Source: CAG-826 sp964546565 (GTDB taxonomy: Bacteria; Bacillota_I; Bacilli_A; RFN20; CAG-826). Taken from it: a DNA stretch of 64,000 bases. Of this stretch, positions 44,998 through 54,267 are shown one piece after another. The stretch's first letter is position 1; each line of letters starts with the position of its first letter. The notes beneath the pieces were generated by a model. It searched no databases, was not told where the DNA came from, and saw only the letters and a program-made list of their open reading frames with translations. A program made the translations under genes and the position numbers. The stretch spans positions 46,095 through 110,094 of the forward strand of contig CAZJKC010000001.1 in assembly GCA_964546565.1 (NCBI GenBank), in the 5' to 3' direction.

Positions 44998-46884
44998 ATG
45001 GAATCCTATGATGTAATAGTTGTTGGTGGCGGTCATGCTGGTATTGAAGCCGCCATGGCGGCAGCACATATGGGAGCTGAAACGCTTTTAATATCTTTAA
45101 ATATTAAAATGATGGCTAATATGCCTTGCAATCCATCGATAGGAGGTTCCGCTAAAGGAGTGGTTGTCCGCGAAATCGATGCTTTAGGTGGCATGATGGG
45201 AATCGGTGCCGATCATGAATTTTTGCAAATGAAAATGCTCAATACCGGAAAAGGCCCTGGCGTCCAGTGTTTACGGGCACAAGCCGATAAAATAACCTAT
45301 CCTCGTTTTATGCAAAACTTGGCCTTATCTTGCCCGCATTTAACTGTCAAAGAAGGAATGGTAGTCGCTCTTCTTCATGATGATAATCATGTTTTTGGAG
45401 TACGCCTAGAAAATAGTGAAGAAATTAAAGCAAAAGCCGTTATTTTAACAACGGGAACATATATGGAATCCGAAATATTAATTGGCCATAATGTTAAACA
45501 AGCGGGCCCTGATGGCGAAAAGCCATCACTAGGATTAAGCCCTTTTCTTTCTAAAGAATTAGGTATTGAATTATTCCGATTAAAAACCGGAACACCACCA
45601 AGAATTCAAACAGATTCTATTGATTTTTCCAAGATGATTCCACAATATGGTACTGATGGTCCCTTAGCTTTTTCATATACCACTAAGACATATAAACCAT
45701 TAAACGAACAAGTTTTATGCTACTTAATTTATACAACATCGCATACCCATGAGATAATTCGTGAACATCTTCATGAATCCGCCATGTATGGAGGAGTAGT
45801 CCATGGTGTTGGTCCTCGCTATTGCCCAAGCATTGAAGATAAAATCGTGCGCTTTAGCGATAAACCACGACATCAACTTTTCTTAGAACCGGAATCATTA
45901 CAAATGAATTCCACATATTTACAAGGCTTTTCAACTTCAATGCCTGAATATGTGCAAGAATTAATGATTCGTTCATTACCAGGTTTAGAAAAATGTAAAA
46001 TACTAAAATATGCTTACGCTATCGAATATGATGCCATAAAACCATTACAATTTGATCAAACATTAATGATAAAAAAATGGCCGGGATTATATGGAGCCGG
46101 TCAAATTGTGGGAACATCCGGTTATGAAGAGGCCGCCGGTTTAGGTTTAATTGCAGGAATTAATGCCGTTTTAAAAATAAGAGGACAGAAACCTTTTGTT
46201 TTACGACGTGATGAAGCGTATATTGGTGTTATGATTGATGATTTAGTGACGAAAGGAACGAAAGAACCCTATCGTTTATTATCCTCACGTGCCGAATATC
46301 GTTTACTATTACGCCATGATAATGCCGATTTACGATTGACTGAATATGGATATCAATTAGGTCTAATTTCTAAAGAAAGATATCAAAATTTTATTAATAA
46401 AAAAGAAAACATAAAACAAATTATTGACATCCTTTCTAATACTTACTTAGGAGAATCTAGTTTAGTCTCAAATTATTTAGTTTCCTTAGGATATGAGCCT
46501 TTAAAAGGTGGTATTCAAGCATTAGAATTATTAAGAAGACCTCTTGTGACCTATTTAGGCATTAAAAATTTTATTAAAGAATTAGATGGTATTTTACTTG
46601 ATGATGAAGCTATTCATCAATTAGAAATAATGGTAAAATATGAAGGTTATATTGCCAAACAACAAAAAGCTGCTCAAGATTTACAAAAATGGGAGCAACT
46701 AAAACTTCCAAAAGACATTGATTATCTTCATATGGATGGATTAGCCTTAGAAGCACGCCAGAAACTCGACTTAGTACGTCCTTCAAGTCTAGGTCAAGCA
46801 AGTCGTATCAGTGGTGTTAATCCAGCGGATATTTCCATTTTATTAATGATACTTAAAAGGAGAAATGACCATGGATTGGAATGA
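44998..46884 (+). CDS. mnmG: tRNA uridine-34 carboxymethylaminomethyl enzyme MnmG (GidA)
   Basis: FAD enzyme that, with MnmE, modifies the wobble uridine of tRNAs. The 628-residue protein has the FAD motif GGGHAGIEAA at residues 10-19, NPSIGGSAKG, LKTGTPPRI, the GTSGYEEAAG region and the C-terminal helical part with ARQKLDLVRPSSLGQASRI. The ATG follows the sufB stop with no base between, so it is expressed with the suf genes, which is unusual; its end overlaps rsmG. Confidence 0.97.
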   Translation: MESYDVIVVGGGHAGIEAAMAAAHMGAETLLISLNIKMMANMPCNPSIGGSAKGVVVREIDALGGMMGIGADHEFLQMKMLNTGKGPGVQCLRAQADKITYPRFMQNLALSCPHLTVKEGMVVALLHDDNHVFGVRLENSEEIKAKAVILTTGTYMESEILIGHNVKQAGPDGEKPSLGLSPFLSKELGIELFRLKTGTPPRIQTDSIDFSKMIPQYGTDGPLAFSYTTKTYKPLNEQVLCYLIYTTSHTHEIIREHLHESAMYGGVVHGVGPRYCPSIEDKIVRFSDKPRHQLFLEPESLQMNSTYLQGFSTSMPEYVQELMIRSLPGLEKCKILKYAYAIEYDAIKPLQFDQTLMIKKWPGLYGAGQIVGTSGYEEAAGLGLIAGINAVLKIRGQKPFVLRRDEAYIGVMIDDLVTKGTKEPYRLLSSRAEYRLLLRHDNADLRLTEYGYQLGLISKERYQNFINKKENIKQIIDILSNTYLGESSLVSNYLVSLGYEPLKGGIQALELLRRPLVTYLGIKNFIKELDGILLDDEAIHQLEIMVKYEGYIAKQQKAAQDLQKWEQLKLPKDIDYLHMDGLALEARQKLDLVRPSSLGQASRISGVNPADISILLMILKRRNDHGLE

Positions 46885-47572
46885 TTTTAAAATCCAACTA
46901 GAAAAAAACAATATTATTGTTTCAGAAAAACAAATGCAACAATTCAAGCGTTATTATGAATTGCTCCTTGAATGGAATCAAAAAATGAATCTTACCGCTA
47001 TCGAAAATGAAAACGAAGTAATTGAAAAACATTTTTATGATTCCATCATATCCGCAACATATTTTTCTTATGATGACCAATCCCTTCTCGATGTCGGATC
47101 AGGCGCGGGTTTTCCAGGTTTACCTTTAAAAATTATTTATCCTTCTTTATTTGTAACCTTGCTAGAACCAACTTTAAAAAGAGTTAATTTTTTACTCGAA
47201 GTTATTAAACAATTAGATTTAAAAGGAATTGTGGTTGTTAATAAACGTGCCGAAGATTACGCTAAAGAAGTTCGTAGTTATTATGACATTGTGACGGCCC
47301 GTGCGGTCGCTAATTTGCCTATTCTTCTTGAATTAACCATCCCTTTTTTAAAAGTTAATGGCACCTTCATTGCTTTAAAAGGAAGCAAGGGATTATTAGA
47401 AGATGAAGCTAGTTCTCATGCTAAAAAAGAATTAAATATTGACTTAATTCATGTTCAAAAATGGCATTTAGAAAATGAGGACCAAAGAATAAATTTATTT
47501 TATCAAAAAAAAGAGGAAAATTCTTTAAAATATCCTCGTCCATATGGACAAATCAAGAAGAAACCTTTATAG
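46871..47572 (+). CDS. rsmG: 16S rRNA (guanine-527-N7) methyltransferase RsmG (GidB)
   Basis: The 233-residue SAM methyltransferase has the family blocks LLEWNQKMNLTAI, the SAM loop DVGSGAGFPGLPLKI, and VTARAVANL. The ATG at 46871 lies 8 bases after AAGGAG; the ATG at 46865 is too close. It overlaps mnmG by 14 bases, the conserved gidA-gidB pair. Confidence 0.96.
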   Translation: MDWNDFKIQLEKNNIIVSEKQMQQFKRYYELLLEWNQKMNLTAIENENEVIEKHFYDSIISATYFSYDDQSLLDVGSGAGFPGLPLKIIYPSLFVTLLEPTLKRVNFLLEVIKQLDLKGIVVVNKRAEDYAKEVRSYYDIVTARAVANLPILLELTIPFLKVNGTFIALKGSKGLLEDEASSHAKKELNIDLIHVQKWHLENEDQRINLFYQKKEENSLKYPRPYGQIKKKPL

Positions 47573-47604
47573 TTTGATAGTGTGCATTTTTAAGGAGTAT
47601 TACC

Positions 47605-48378
47605 ATGGCTAAAGTAGTTACCATCGCTAATCAAAAAGGCGGTGTTGCCAAAACAACAACCGCAATTAGTTTAGCATCTTCATTTGTTTCTTTAGGAAAA
47701 AGAATATTGATAATTGATCTTGATCCACAAGGCAATGCTTCTCGTGGTGTTGGTCTTGACATATCTTTATTGTCAAAGACCATTTTTGATGTCCTCACAC
47801 GAAAAAATGACATTAATCGTATTATTAAAAAAACTATTATGAAGAATCTCGATATCGTACCTGCTAATTTAAAATTAGCGTCAATTGATACTTATATCGA
47901 TATCAAAGATTCCCTATCTTCACTTTTATTAAAAGAAGCCATTGCTAATATCAAGAAAGAATATGATTATATTTTTATTGATTGTCCACCAACATTTGGT
48001 ATTTTAAATAATAATGCCCTTGCCGCTAGTGATTCCGTGCTTATTCCTGTGCAATGTGAATATTTTGCTATGGAATCAATCACGCAAATGCTTGGGGCTA
48101 TTCGAAAAATGCAAATATCTTTAAATCCTAATCTAGGCATCGAAGGTTTTGTTTTTACAATGTTTGATTCGCGAAATAAAATGTCTATTGAAGTATCTTC
48201 TGAAGTTCGTGGTTTATTCAAAGAAAAAACATTGCAGACAACTATTCCTCGTAATATTTATCTTCCCGAAGCTGCTGCCAAAGGAATTCCTATTACCATA
48301 TATAAACCTAAATCAAAAGGCAGTTTAGCCTATTTAGCATTGTGTCGTGAGCTTTTAGACCGCGAGCAACATAAATAA
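47605..48378 (+). CDS. soj: ParA-family ATPase Soj
   Basis: Soj/ParA regulates DnaA and chromosome partition in Bacillus. The 257-residue protein has the deviant Walker A KGGVAKTT at the N-terminus, DLDPQGNASRG, DCPPTFGIL and PVQCEYFAMES. It follows rsmG by 32 bases, where Bacillus has noc then soj. There is no noc and no parB (spo0J) here; a terminator follows directly. Confidence 0.95.
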   Translation: MAKVVTIANQKGGVAKTTTAISLASSFVSLGKRILIIDLDPQGNASRGVGLDISLLSKTIFDVLTRKNDINRIIKKTIMKNLDIVPANLKLASIDTYIDIKDSLSSLLLKEAIANIKKEYDYIFIDCPPTFGILNNNALAASDSVLIPVQCEYFAMESITQMLGAIRKMQISLNPNLGIEGFVFTMFDSRNKMSIEVSSEVRGLFKEKTLQTTIPRNIYLPEAAAKGIPITIYKPKSKGSLAYLALCRELLDREQHK

Positions 48379-48392
48379 TAAAAAGACATATT

Positions 48393-48413
48393 AGGCTTTA
48401 AAGCCTTTTTTAT
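48393..48413 (+). terminator. Terminator after soj
   Basis: AGGC-TTTAAA-GCCT stem with six T, ending the long suf-mnmG-rsmG-soj run. Confidence 0.75.
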
Positions 48414-48526
48414 TTTTTATCAGCATCGCTATTACATTGATTTAAAATGTATAAATAATTATTTATTTTTAATTTTAAAAGTGTGATTTATTGTTGTATC
48501 ATTATATTTGAAAGGAGCAAAAAATT

Positions 48527-48943
48527 ATGAATGATTGTTTATTTTGCAAAATTGTTAATGGCGAAATACCTTGTTATAAAGTTTATGAAGATGAAGATGT
48601 TTTAGCGTTTTTAGACATTTCGCAAACCACAGTTGGACACACTTTAGTAGTACCTAAAAAACATTATGATAATTTTTTATCAACCCCAAAAGATTTAATG
48701 AATCACTGCATGAATGTCGCCCAAACTATCGGACAAGTACAAATTAGGGCATTACACGCTAAAGGGGTTAACATTTTATCAAATTGTTATAAAGAAGCCG
48801 GACAAACAATTATGCACTTTCATATCCATGTCATCCCACGATATTTTGAAGGAGATGGTTTCCGTTTAGAAATGAAGGAAAATGATAATTTAGAACAATT
48901 ATCATTGCCCGCTATTGCATCGAAAATTAAAACGGATCTTTAA
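48527..48943 (+). CDS. HIT-family nucleotide hydrolase
   Basis: A 138-residue histidine-triad protein (Bacillus Hit type): CLFCKIVNGEIP at the start and the triad HFHIHVIPRY near residue 104. Two Cys at residues 4 and 7 may bind zinc with later His. Such proteins hydrolyse nucleoside phosphoramidates and similar substrates. Ribosome site AAAGGAG; monocistronic, ending at the terminator 48987-49019. Confidence 0.95.
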   Translation: MNDCLFCKIVNGEIPCYKVYEDEDVLAFLDISQTTVGHTLVVPKKHYDNFLSTPKDLMNHCMNVAQTIGQVQIRALHAKGVNILSNCYKEAGQTIMHFHIHVIPRYFEGDGFRLEMKENDNLEQLSLPAIASKIKTDL

Positions 48944-48986
48944 AAAATAGAACAAATAATAATTAATTATAGTATTAGAAAGAAAC

Positions 48987-49019
48987 AAAAAACTGCTAGG
49001 CAACTAACAGTTTTTTTTT
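48987..49019. terminator. Bidirectional terminator between HIT gene and yhaM
   Basis: 9-bp stem AAAAAACTG/CAGTTTTTT with T-runs on both strands, between convergent genes. Confidence 0.8.
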
Positions 49020-49025
49020 GCATGA

Positions 49026-49958
49026 TTAATTCTTTTTAGGCTTATAGAAGCAACGATCATCTAAAGGAAATATCTTGGGAGTAAATTCACCTTCATCGAT
49101 ATTTGCTAAAGCTTTATCTAAAATGGTCATTTTCGCATCCATATCATCAATCATATGAAGCAATAAGGCCTCTCGTGTTGAGGGCAAAACAGGGGATCCA
49201 AACTCATGTTTACCATGATGTGATAAAATCATATGTTCTAAAAGTATTCTTTTCTCATCACTTATTTTCAATTCTGTGGCCTTACTTCTTATAAGACTAT
49301 GCATAATAGAAATATGTCCTATCAACCGTCCCTCTTTAGTATAACGAGCAATAATCGGTCCTGATAATTCAATGATTTTTCCTATATCATGTAACAAAAC
49401 ACCAGCGATTAACAAATCCCGATCAACACTTTCATAAAGGGACGCAATAGCGTCAGCAAGTTTAGCCATCGATAAAGTATGAAATAATAATCCACTAGAA
49501 TATTCATGATGATTACGAACTGCTGCTGGATAAACAACTAAGTCATTATAAGTATCTTTCACAATGCTATCTACTAATAAATGTAATTCGGCATCTTTAA
49601 TAGAATCGACATAAAACGCTAATTGCTTTTCTAATTCACTTTTTTCAATTGGCGCGCTCATCACGAAATCTGAAGCTTCAAAACCATCAATAATAACTTG
49701 ACCGCTTCCAACCTTTAATTGTAAACCTGTACGATAATTGATAACATCAGCCGTAATATCTACAATATTACCAGCTACAAATATCTCACGATCATTATCA
49801 GTAGCGTCCCATTTTTTTCCTTCAATAGTCCCCGTTTTATCTTGAAAAACAATTGTTAAATAAGGAATATTATTATTGGTCATTCCTTTTGTAACATTAC
49901 TAACTAAATATGGCGAAGATATATGCTCATTTTCCATTAATTCATTAATCCATTTCAT
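49026..49958 (-). CDS. yhaM: 3'-5' exoribonuclease YhaM
   Basis: The 310-residue protein has an N-terminal OB fold (YLTIVFQDKTGTIEGKKWDA) and an HD domain (NHHEYSSGLLFHTLSM, LLIAGVLLHDIGK, ILSHHGKHEFGSP), the YhaM architecture. It degrades RNA and DNA from the 3' end in Firmicutes. Its start lies 9 bases after GGAGG inside recX (14-base overlap). Confidence 0.95.
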   Translation of the reverse strand: MKWINELMENEHISSPYLVSNVTKGMTNNNIPYLTIVFQDKTGTIEGKKWDATDNDREIFVAGNIVDITADVINYRTGLQLKVGSGQVIIDGFEASDFVMSAPIEKSELEKQLAFYVDSIKDAELHLLVDSIVKDTYNDLVVYPAAVRNHHEYSSGLLFHTLSMAKLADAIASLYESVDRDLLIAGVLLHDIGKIIELSGPIIARYTKEGRLIGHISIMHSLIRSKATELKISDEKRILLEHMILSHHGKHEFGSPVLPSTREALLLHMIDDMDAKMTILDKALANIDEGEFTPKIFPLDDRCFYKPKKN

Positions 49959-50751
49959 TATCGTTATCCTCCATCACTTGTTTGATTATATCATATGAAA
50001 AGCCTTTCCGCATCAACGAAGCTATAATTCTTTTATTGAGTTCATATCCCGAATACTTTTTGTGATATATTCGATAATATTTATTTTTTTCGACATGACA
50101 TTTTTGTAATTCATCGTTTTCATTTGCACCTAAATTATGCTCTAGAATATATTGAATATCCTCTTTATTGAAACCACGCTTTTGTAATTCAAGTGATATA
50201 TGCATGCTTTTACTTCTAAAATTTTCTTTTTCCCACTTTCTCATTAATATCGGAAAGAGTAATGATATCTTCTTTTTTTCATTTTCATCAGTAAACACGA
50301 TATTAGCAATGATTTCCTCATCAACACCTTCTTGATGTAAAAAAGAAATGATATAGTCTTTTCCATATAATTTATAATCTAATTCTTCTTTGACTTCCTG
50401 AGCATATCGCTGATCATCAAGCAAACCTTGTTGACAAACAATTTCTATGATTTTTGATATATTATCCGAAGAAATCTTGCTTTTCTGTAGTCTTTTTTCA
50501 AAACTATGAATAGAATAATCTCTTCTTGATAAATAACTATAAGCTTTTTTTAAATCATTATTTAGACTATTTAATTGAATGATTTTATTCCATTCATCGA
50601 TAGCGATTTCTTTACCTTCATATAAGTAAAAATCACTAAAAACGTCATAAGATAATGTTAATTTGTCAGTTTTATTATTAAAACAATAAAAAACATCAAT
50701 GCTTTTTTTATTAATACTTATCTTTGTAATAACGTAGATATTTTCTTTCAT
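49945..50751 (-). CDS. recX: Regulatory protein RecX
   Basis: RecX modulates RecA filaments. The 268-residue protein shows three-helix RecX repeats: KKAYSYLSRRDYSIHSFEKRL, GLLDDQRYAQEVKEELDYK, and FRSKSMHISLELQKRGFNKEDI, with a long N-terminal extension as in other Firmicutes. Its start overlaps the upstream stop (ATGA). It is unlinked to recA, as in Bacillus. Confidence 0.92.
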   Translation of the reverse strand: MKENIYVITKISINKKSIDVFYCFNNKTDKLTLSYDVFSDFYLYEGKEIAIDEWNKIIQLNSLNNDLKKAYSYLSRRDYSIHSFEKRLQKSKISSDNISKIIEIVCQQGLLDDQRYAQEVKEELDYKLYGKDYIISFLHQEGVDEEIIANIVFTDENEKKKISLLFPILMRKWEKENFRSKSMHISLELQKRGFNKEDIQYILEHNLGANENDELQKCHVEKNKYYRIYHKKYSGYELNKRIIASLMRKGFSYDIIKQVMEDNDNEMD

Positions 50752-51467
50752 TGATTTACCTCACTTTGTTTATCTGATAAATCATCTTTTTTCTTTGGCT
50801 TTACAAGGAAACGAATGATAAAGAACATTATTGGTAAAGGAATGATAGTCCCTAAAATATAGGCTATATTATGAGACCAACCAATCCAACTTTCAAAAAC
50901 AAGGATACCAAGTTCTTGCATTAAAAAATTAGGAATGGAACTTAAGGGATATCTTAAAAATCTTTCCCATTTCCATGGAGTACGAAAGGCCATTATTGTC
51001 TGCGTGGTGTACGCAATCGGAAGGCCAAGTACAAAAGCAATAAGATAAGGATAGTCAAATTCAATAACAATGGGTGATTGTAAAATAACTAACTTCGGAT
51101 TCCAATTAAATACTTTTTCAAAAAGAATATCGCGGAATATAAAAGATAAAATAATTCCTACAATGGTATTAATAGCCCCTGCAAAAAGAAAGCGAATAGC
51201 TTCCTTTTCCCACCAAAAAGCCATAAAATGTTTAACTTTTTGCCATAAAGATAGATTATTATTGCCATCCTTAGATAAATAAAATAATAATGCAGCAATT
51301 GTACCAACCGCTAATAAAAATAAGGCTATTATAATAATTACCATCTTACGAAGATTATAATTTAAACCAAGTAAAATAAATATAACATCAACTATGATAG
51401 TTATTGATAAGATAAAAATAATACCAAATAATGCTTGTTTTTTATCGGCAAAAAATGATTTGCTCAT
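50748..51467 (-). CDS. GtrA-like membrane protein
   Basis: A 239-residue protein with six or seven hydrophobic segments. The second half carries a GtrA-type region (AIRFLFAGAINTIVGIILSF and LPIAYTTQTIMAFRTPWKWE). GtrA-like proteins take part in moving lipid-linked sugars across membranes; the substrate here is unknown. The first two helices are an extra N-terminal part. The ATG at 51467 lies 10 bases after AAAGGTGG. It opens the operon with recX and yhaM. Confidence 0.8.
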   Translation of the reverse strand: MSKSFFADKKQALFGIIFILSITIIVDVIFILLGLNYNLRKMVIIIIALFLLAVGTIAALLFYLSKDGNNNLSLWQKVKHFMAFWWEKEAIRFLFAGAINTIVGIILSFIFRDILFEKVFNWNPKLVILQSPIVIEFDYPYLIAFVLGLPIAYTTQTIMAFRTPWKWERFLRYPLSSIPNFLMQELGILVFESWIGWSHNIAYILGTIIPLPIMFFIIRFLVKPKKKDDLSDKQSEVNQ

Positions 51468-51677
51468 CGTACAATTCCCACCTTTCAAAAAAATAACTGT
51501 TTTTTTTATAATACACTTGTCAAAGCAAAAATAAAAGACTATCGTTTTTTATGTGTGTCAAGAATAATTATTGCCATTTACTTTATTAGCTCATAAAGTG
51601 CAAGAATTGAACATATTTTGTAGTTCTGTTTGGTTTTTCACCTTATTTGGTATAGAATACTTATTGGAGGTTTTTTT

Positions 51678-52748
51678 ATGTTTGTCAACAATATTGGAAC
51701 TTATGTAATGAACAATTATCAAAAATATAAATCTTATTTTTTACCGACATGTTTGGTTGTCGCCTTTTCTTTAGTGCTAGCGTATGTCTTGAATTTATTT
51801 TTTTCAGGACTATTTATCCTTGTTATTTTCTTTTTAGTTATCCCCTTACTTGGATGTATGATTATTAATAACGTTCAATATTCAGGTGGAAAAGAGTATT
51901 CATTAAAGGATTTTTATAAAGGATATCGCATTACCCTTTTACCGGGATTACATGGCTCATTTCGGATGATTAAATCATTTATTTACGCTTCATTAATAAT
52001 GATTGGATGCTTTTCATTAATATATGAAGTGACATCTATTTTTACAAGTGTCATTGATCCTGAACTTATTAATTTGCTTAAAGCTGCAAAAGACAATAAT
52101 GAAATATATAGTATTTTTGAAGCCTATTTGCAAGACCCTTCATCTGATTATTACATGTATTTATATAGTATTTTCTATTTAGTATCATTTGGTATCGCCC
52201 TTTTCTTCTTTATTCATTTTGTTTTACGATCAACGCCATTATTCTATATTCAAACAAATATGGGCTGTTCCAAAAAAGACGCTATATTCTTATATAAAAA
52301 AGTATATCCAACATACAAAAAATCACTGAATATGACTTTTTCTAAAATTGGATGGGCTTATTATTTAGTTTATCCTTTCAGTTTCGCTATTGGAGCTTTT
52401 ATTGGATGGGCATTATTTAAAAATGTCACTCTTGCTATTCTTATCGCTATGTTGATTTCCCTTTTATGTTCATCACCTTTTTTAGCAATTTATTTATTAA
52501 CTCAAGATTGCTTCTTCCGTCTCAATACTAGTACATATAAAATTGAAGCAAAGTTCCTTTTTGAAAAAGCCTTGCAAAATGTCGAACACGACACAAGAAT
52601 CAGTGAAGATCAAAAAGAAATAATCAAGAAATTTTATTCTGAACAACTTATTGAAATTGAAAAATTAGAGGAATTAAAATCCTTATTAGATAAACAAATG
52701 GAAACAGATAATTCTAAAAATGATGATCAAAATAATGAAAAGCAATAA
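51678..52748 (+). CDS. Polytopic membrane protein of unknown function
   Basis: A 356-residue protein with about six hydrophobic helices (two near residues 20-60, one near 105-125, one near 170-190, two near 235-285), followed by a charged C-terminal tail of about 70 residues. The layout resembles YesL-like (DUF624-type) proteins but I cannot confirm the family. Ribosome site TTGGAGG; own terminator. It stands alone. Confidence 0.75.
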   Translation: MFVNNIGTYVMNNYQKYKSYFLPTCLVVAFSLVLAYVLNLFFSGLFILVIFFLVIPLLGCMIINNVQYSGGKEYSLKDFYKGYRITLLPGLHGSFRMIKSFIYASLIMIGCFSLIYEVTSIFTSVIDPELINLLKAAKDNNEIYSIFEAYLQDPSSDYYMYLYSIFYLVSFGIALFFFIHFVLRSTPLFYIQTNMGCSKKDAIFLYKKVYPTYKKSLNMTFSKIGWAYYLVYPFSFAIGAFIGWALFKNVTLAILIAMLISLLCSSPFLAIYLLTQDCFFRLNTSTYKIEAKFLFEKALQNVEHDTRISEDQKEIIKKFYSEQLIEIEKLEELKSLLDKQMETDNSKNDDQNNEKQ

Positions 52749-52764
52749 GCAAAAGAGCACTTAT

Positions 52765-52799
52765 AAAAAAAGTACCTAATGCACCAGGTACTTTTTTTT
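52765..52799. terminator. Bidirectional terminator
   Basis: Perfect 12-bp stem AAAAAAGTACCT/AGGTACTTTTTT with loop AATGCACC... of 9, between convergent genes. Confidence 0.88.
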
Positions 52800-52801
52800 C
52801 A

Positions 52802-53353
52802 TTATTTATTAAATATATCTATTAGCTCATCAACAGTATAACATTCAGCACCATATACTTCCTTTAGATACTTTATGCCATAATCATAATCTTCTTTAGT
52901 AAAGGCGTTAGTGGCATCCGTTGCCACCCAAACATTATATCCTAAGCAATAAGCATCTGCGCTCGTATGACGAACACACATATGCGTATGAAGTCCTGTC
53001 ATAATGACGGTATCAACATCAAGCTCATTAAGTAATAAATCTAAATCTGTATGAAAGAATCCACTATAACGTCGTTTAGGTACCACATAATCACTTTCTG
53101 ATAAGTTTAATTCAGGAATTACTTCAGCACCTTTAGTCCCTTTAATAGCGTGGTCTCCCCATAATTTTAATTCATGATCAATTCCTTTAAGATGAGCATC
53201 GTTACAAAAGATAACCGGAACACCCGCTTTTCTAGCTTCATCAAGAAGTTTAGCTGTTTGCGATACAATTGCTAATCCTCGTTCACATTTTAAAGCCCCA
53301 GTTACAAAATCGTTGAGCATATCAACAACAAGTATTGCCATTTTATTTTTCAT
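52802..53353 (-). CDS. Nicotinamidase/isochorismatase-family hydrolase
   Basis: The 183-residue protein has the cysteine-hydrolase triad: Asp11 (VVDMLNDF), a Lys in VPKRRYSGF, and Cys126 (THMCVRHTSADAYCLGYN). The zinc-binding pattern D-x-H and H in NDAHLKG and WGDHAIKGTKGAEV fits nicotinamidase PncA. It would convert nicotinamide to nicotinate in NAD salvage. The ATG at 53353 follows AAGGAG. It lies 33 bases downstream of udk and is likely cotranscribed. Confidence 0.88.
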   Translation of the reverse strand: MKNKMAILVVDMLNDFVTGALKCERGLAIVSQTAKLLDEARKAGVPVIFCNDAHLKGIDHELKLWGDHAIKGTKGAEVIPELNLSESDYVVPKRRYSGFFHTDLDLLLNELDVDTVIMTGLHTHMCVRHTSADAYCLGYNVWVATDATNAFTKEDYDYGIKYLKEVYGAECYTVDELIDIFNK

Positions 53354-53386
53354 ATAAATCTCCTTTGCATAAAGCATTATTGCTTT

Positions 53387-54010
53387 TTATTTATTATTAA
53401 TAATTGATTTAATCTTTTCAATAATTAAATCGGTCGCTACATTGTGCGAAAAATCATTTGGAATGATTATATTAGCGTATCGTTTAGTTTGGCTAACAAA
53501 ATGATGATACATCGGTTTTACTGTTGTTAAATATTGATCAATAATATGTTCGAAAGAACGACCCCTTTCAATCATATCACGCTTAATACGGCGAATTAAG
53601 CGTAAGTCTTCATCACATTCAACAAATATTTTAATATCAGCCAAATCTCTAATGCGTGCATCCTCTAGAATTAGAATACCATCTAAAATAATAACTTTTT
53701 TTGGTTCAACTATTTCATATTTATCACTTCTTGTTTGTAATACAAAATCATAAATAGGTTTACGAATAGCTTTACCATTTAATAAATCTTGTAATTGAGA
53801 AATAAGTAAATCATTTTCCAAACTTGAAGGATGGTCATAATTGGTCTTTCGTCTTTCTTCTAAGGTTAAATGTGACTGATCTTTATAATAATCATCATGT
53901 TTAATAACCGCAATATCTTGACCGCCAAGAGCCTCATATATTTCTTGAATAACGGTTGTTTTTCCACTCGCCGAGCCACCAGCCACAGCAATAACGATTG
54001 GCTTATCCAT
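53387..54010 (-). CDS. udk: Uridine kinase
   Basis: Salvage of uridine and cytidine to monophosphates. The 207-residue protein has P-loop GGSASGKTTV at residues 11-20, HDDYYKDQSHL, NYDHPSSL and DFVLQTRS with VILDGIL. Normal length for the family. It marks the left edge of the accessory island that begins upstream of it. Confidence 0.96.
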   Translation of the reverse strand: MDKPIVIAVAGGSASGKTTVIQEIYEALGGQDIAVIKHDDYYKDQSHLTLEERRKTNYDHPSSLENDLLISQLQDLLNGKAIRKPIYDFVLQTRSDKYEIVEPKKVIILDGILILEDARIRDLADIKIFVECDEDLRLIRRIKRDMIERGRSFEHIIDQYLTTVKPMYHHFVSQTKRYANIIIPNDFSHNVATDLIIEKIKSIINNK

Positions 54011-54104
54011 AAAATCACCCCAACGCTCTTATTATAATGAAATACCATGAATAATTAAAGGTATTTTAAATCCAATTGTTAGCTTTTTTTGAATCTAAAA
54101 AATT

Positions 54105-54147
54105 AAAAAAAGTTGTCTGAACCTATTCAGCTCGGCGTGGCAACTTT
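54105..54147 (-). terminator. Terminator-like hairpin with no gene in front of it
   Basis: Stem AAAGTTG/CAACTTT (54109-54115/54141-54147) with an inner CTGA/TCAG stem, followed by seven T on the minus strand. No minus-strand gene lies upstream; the next gene (54268) runs the other way. It may be the left-over terminator of a gene displaced when the island inserted. Confidence 0.55.
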
Positions 54148-54267
54148 CACTAATATTATATTTAATTACAATAGAAAATTTAACAAAATGAAACTTATTG
54201 AAAGTTTTAACAAAAAATGCTACATTTGAAGTAACAAAACTATTCAAATATATTAAAAGGTAGGATT

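Noticed and set aside
54150..54267. Copy of the tRNA-Glu 3' end as the far attachment site of the island
   Set aside because: I compared the last 23 bases of the tRNA with this interval and saw no match; the site may be eroded or elsewhere.
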